Shown in pieces: positions 6,389-7,808 of a stretch of DNA of 7,808 nt. The stretch comes from Acidobacteriota bacterium. Its GTDB lineage: Bacteria > Acidobacteriota > Terriglobia > UBA7540. The DNA lies in NCBI GenBank assembly GCA_021780055.1, contig JAJXZM010000109.1, forward strand, positions 1 through 7,808. The letters are read 5' to 3'. Every line of letters starts with the position of its first letter. Within the stretch, counting starts at the first letter, position 1. The notes under the pieces were generated by a model that did not search any database, was not told the origin of the DNA, and worked only from the letters and a program-made list of their open reading frames with translations. Both the position numbers and the translations under genes were made by a program.

Positions 6389-7808
6389 ATGATTGCTATG
6401 GGGATTCAGAGGAATCTTAGTTTCGGCGGGATGTTGGACAGTGAAAGCTGGATGGGGATCGTGAAAGGACAGCACGGCGGCTGGAGACAGTTTCCCGGAG
6501 CCTTCAAGACAGTAGTCCTCATGTTGATGGTTGCGCTCCCTTGCTGCCGCAAGGCGGCGGCACAATCCAGTCCGTCGACACCAATCTATCTGGACACGAA
6601 GCAACCGATCAGTGCGCGGGTCGATGACCTGATGCGCCGCATGACCCTGAAGGAGAAAGTGGGGCAACTCAACATACCAGCCGTTTACGTTGATCAGTTC
6701 GGGAAAACGGGCCCAGCAAAAATGGAAACATGTAAGAAACTTGTTGCCGGAACGTATACCAGTGAAATCGGTCCGGTCTCCGGCCTTGACCACACGCTCT
6801 CATTCACTCTGCAGCATGGAAATCTCCCGCAGCAGGTGGAGTTTTTCAATGAGCTGCAGAAGATCGCGTTGACAGAAACGCGGCTGAAGATTCCGCTACT
6901 GGAAGATGAAGAGGGGACGCATGGTGCCATGTTTCCCGGGGCCACGGTGTTCCCGGAGGGCCTGTCGATTGGCAGCACCTTTGACATGCCTCTGGTGAAC
7001 GCAATCTATGCGGCTTCAGCGCAGGAAGCAAGGTCGGTTGGCATTCACATCTTATCGACGCTGGTCTTGGAGACGGATCGCGATCCCCGCATGGGGCGCA
7101 ATATGGAGGCTTACACGGAAGATCCGTATCTCTATTCGCGGATCGCTACCAACATCGTCGAAGGTGCGCAAGGAACGAATATCGATGCGCCGGACAAGGT
7201 GGTGGCCTTGATGACCGATTTTCCGACACAAAGCGAACCGGCCAGCGGCATGGAGCGGGGAGCGATCGAGGTGTCGGAGCGCAGCATTCGGGAAAACTTC
7301 CTGCCGCCCTGGATTGCCGCGTTCAAGGCCGGCGCCCTGGGAGTGATGGCCGGATACCCGGAGATCGACGATGTACCGGAGCACTCTTCCGAAAAATGGA
7401 ACACCAAGATTCTTCGTCAGGAACTGGGCTTCAAGGGAATCGTGGAAAGCGAGGGCGGCGGGTTCGACACTCTGATCTATGAGCATATTGTTCCGGACCA
7501 GAAGCAGGCGGGAGCGCTGGCCTTGTGGGCGGGTGTCGACATGGATATCACCTATGAGCCGGCATACATGGGCCCGCTGATTGAGAACGTGGAAGAGGGC
7601 AAGGTCCCGGAAGCGCTGGTGGACCGGGCGGTGCGGCGGGTTCTTTATGTGAAGTTCCGGCTGGGACTGTTTGACCACTCGTCTTACGTCGATGTAGCGC
7701 AGGCGCAGCGGGTGGTGCATTCCGAGGAGCACCAGCAACTGGCGCTGCGGGCGGCGCGGGAAAGCATCGTTCTCCTGAAGAACGACAACAATATGCTGCC
7801 CTTGAAAA
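6389..7808 (+). CDS. Glycoside hydrolase family 3, N-terminal part (3' end outside window), non-canonical catalytic residues
   Basis: This frame is open from ATG 6389 to the right edge: 473 residues plus one base. AGGGG at 6380-6384 supports ATG 6389; ATG 6398 and ATG 6452 are alternatives. A basic region and hydrophobic core (FKTVVLMLMVALPCC) end at KAAA-QSS near residue 58, indicating export with an unusually long n-region. The GH3 TIM-barrel domain spans about 75-430: DDLMRRMTLKEKVGQLN, LLEDEEGTHG, DRDPRMGRNMEAYTEDPYL, ISER-like VSERSIRENFLPP, QELGFKGIV. Two catalytic landmarks differ from the usual family. The Lys-His of the KHF motif is Thr276-Asp277 in ALMTDFP, and the nucleophile Asp of the SD motif is Glu355 in VESEGGGF. 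Joined with the fragment at the left edge it gives an 837-residue enzyme. The gene starts 90 bp after the receptor, same strand, so they likely share expression. Family is certain; activity and substrate are open. Confidence 0.92.
   Translation, partial: MIAMGIQRNLSFGGMLDSESWMGIVKGQHGGWRQFPGAFKTVVLMLMVALPCCRKAAAQSSPSTPIYLDTKQPISARVDDLMRRMTLKEKVGQLNIPAVYVDQFGKTGPAKMETCKKLVAGTYTSEIGPVSGLDHTLSFTLQHGNLPQQVEFFNELQKIALTETRLKIPLLEDEEGTHGAMFPGATVFPEGLSIGSTFDMPLVNAIYAASAQEARSVGIHILSTLVLETDRDPRMGRNMEAYTEDPYLYSRIATNIVEGAQGTNIDAPDKVVALMTDFPTQSEPASGMERGAIEVSERSIRENFLPPWIAAFKAGALGVMAGYPEIDDVPEHSSEKWNTKILRQELGFKGIVESEGGGFDTLIYEHIVPDQKQAGALALWAGVDMDITYEPAYMGPLIENVEEGKVPEALVDRAVRRVLYVKFRLGLFDHSSYVDVAQAQRVVHSEEHQQLALRAARESIVLLKNDNNMLPLK
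7629..7808. repeat. Direct repeat, right copy (pairs with 1-180)
   Basis: This is the second copy of the 180-base repeat, starting inside codon 414 of the right-hand GH3 frame and running to the last base of the window. The only difference from the left copy is T7682 in place of C54, which changes Pro to Ser in the sequence HS(P/S)YVDV. The repeat limits coincide with the window ends, so the true extent of the similarity is hidden. Confidence 0.97.

Noticed and set aside
7052..7738. 228-codon open frame on the minus strand
   Set aside because: It lies wholly inside the GH3 coding sequence on the opposite strand, where G/C-rich codon bias opens long antisense frames. The translation is rich in His and Arg with no recognisable domain or ribosome site.
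1..7808. Plasmid or phage genome suggested by the end overlap
   Set aside because: No replication, partition, mobilisation, integrase, capsid or packaging gene is present; all three genes are typical chromosomal glycan-use genes.

Overview
The window looks like bacterial chromosomal DNA from an Acidobacteriota-type organism (Terriglobia/Acidobacteriaceae style). The main reason is the 1169-residue Oar-like TonB-dependent receptor with an N-terminal carboxypeptidase-regulatory-like domain, a family strongly expanded in that phylum. The accompanying exported GH3 enzyme fits a carbohydrate-degrading soil heterotroph. Taxonomy is inferred from protein style only.

Layout, all on the + strand: (i) 1-1274, the C-terminal half of a GH3 glycoside hydrolase, open at the left edge; (ii) 1275-1408, a spacer with a perfect 14-bp palindrome; (iii) 1409-2257, an exported NodB/CE4-type polysaccharide deacetylase; (iv) 2258-2788, a 531-bp region without a convincing gene, carrying a 15-bp palindrome, a promoter-like TTGACA/TAGTTT pair and a 9-bp inverted repeat; (v) 2789-6298, the TonB-dependent receptor; (vi) 6299-6388, a spacer with a nested stem-loop element; (vii) 6389-7808, the N-terminal half of a GH3 enzyme, open at the right edge.

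The most notable property is that the two ends match. Bases 1-180 reappear as bases 7629-7808 with one difference (C54 versus T7682, Pro versus Ser), and both match limits coincide with the window ends. Joining the ends gives one continuous 837-residue GH3 reading frame and a closed 7628-bp unit: receptor, GH3, deacetylase, regulatory gap. This fits a tandemly repeated cassette, a circular form, or an assembly loop. A linear alternative is two nearly identical GH3 genes flanking the receptor and deacetylase. No replication, integration or transposition gene is visible, which weighs against an autonomous plasmid or phage.

The genes plausibly form a small glycan-use locus: the receptor imports oligosaccharides across the outer membrane, the deacetylase removes acetyl groups outside the cytoplasm, and the GH3 enzyme would cleave terminal sugars. 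The GH3 enzyme lacks the usual nucleophile Asp (Glu in its place) and the usual Lys-His pair (Thr-Asp in its place), so its chemistry or substrate may differ from ordinary beta-glucosidases.
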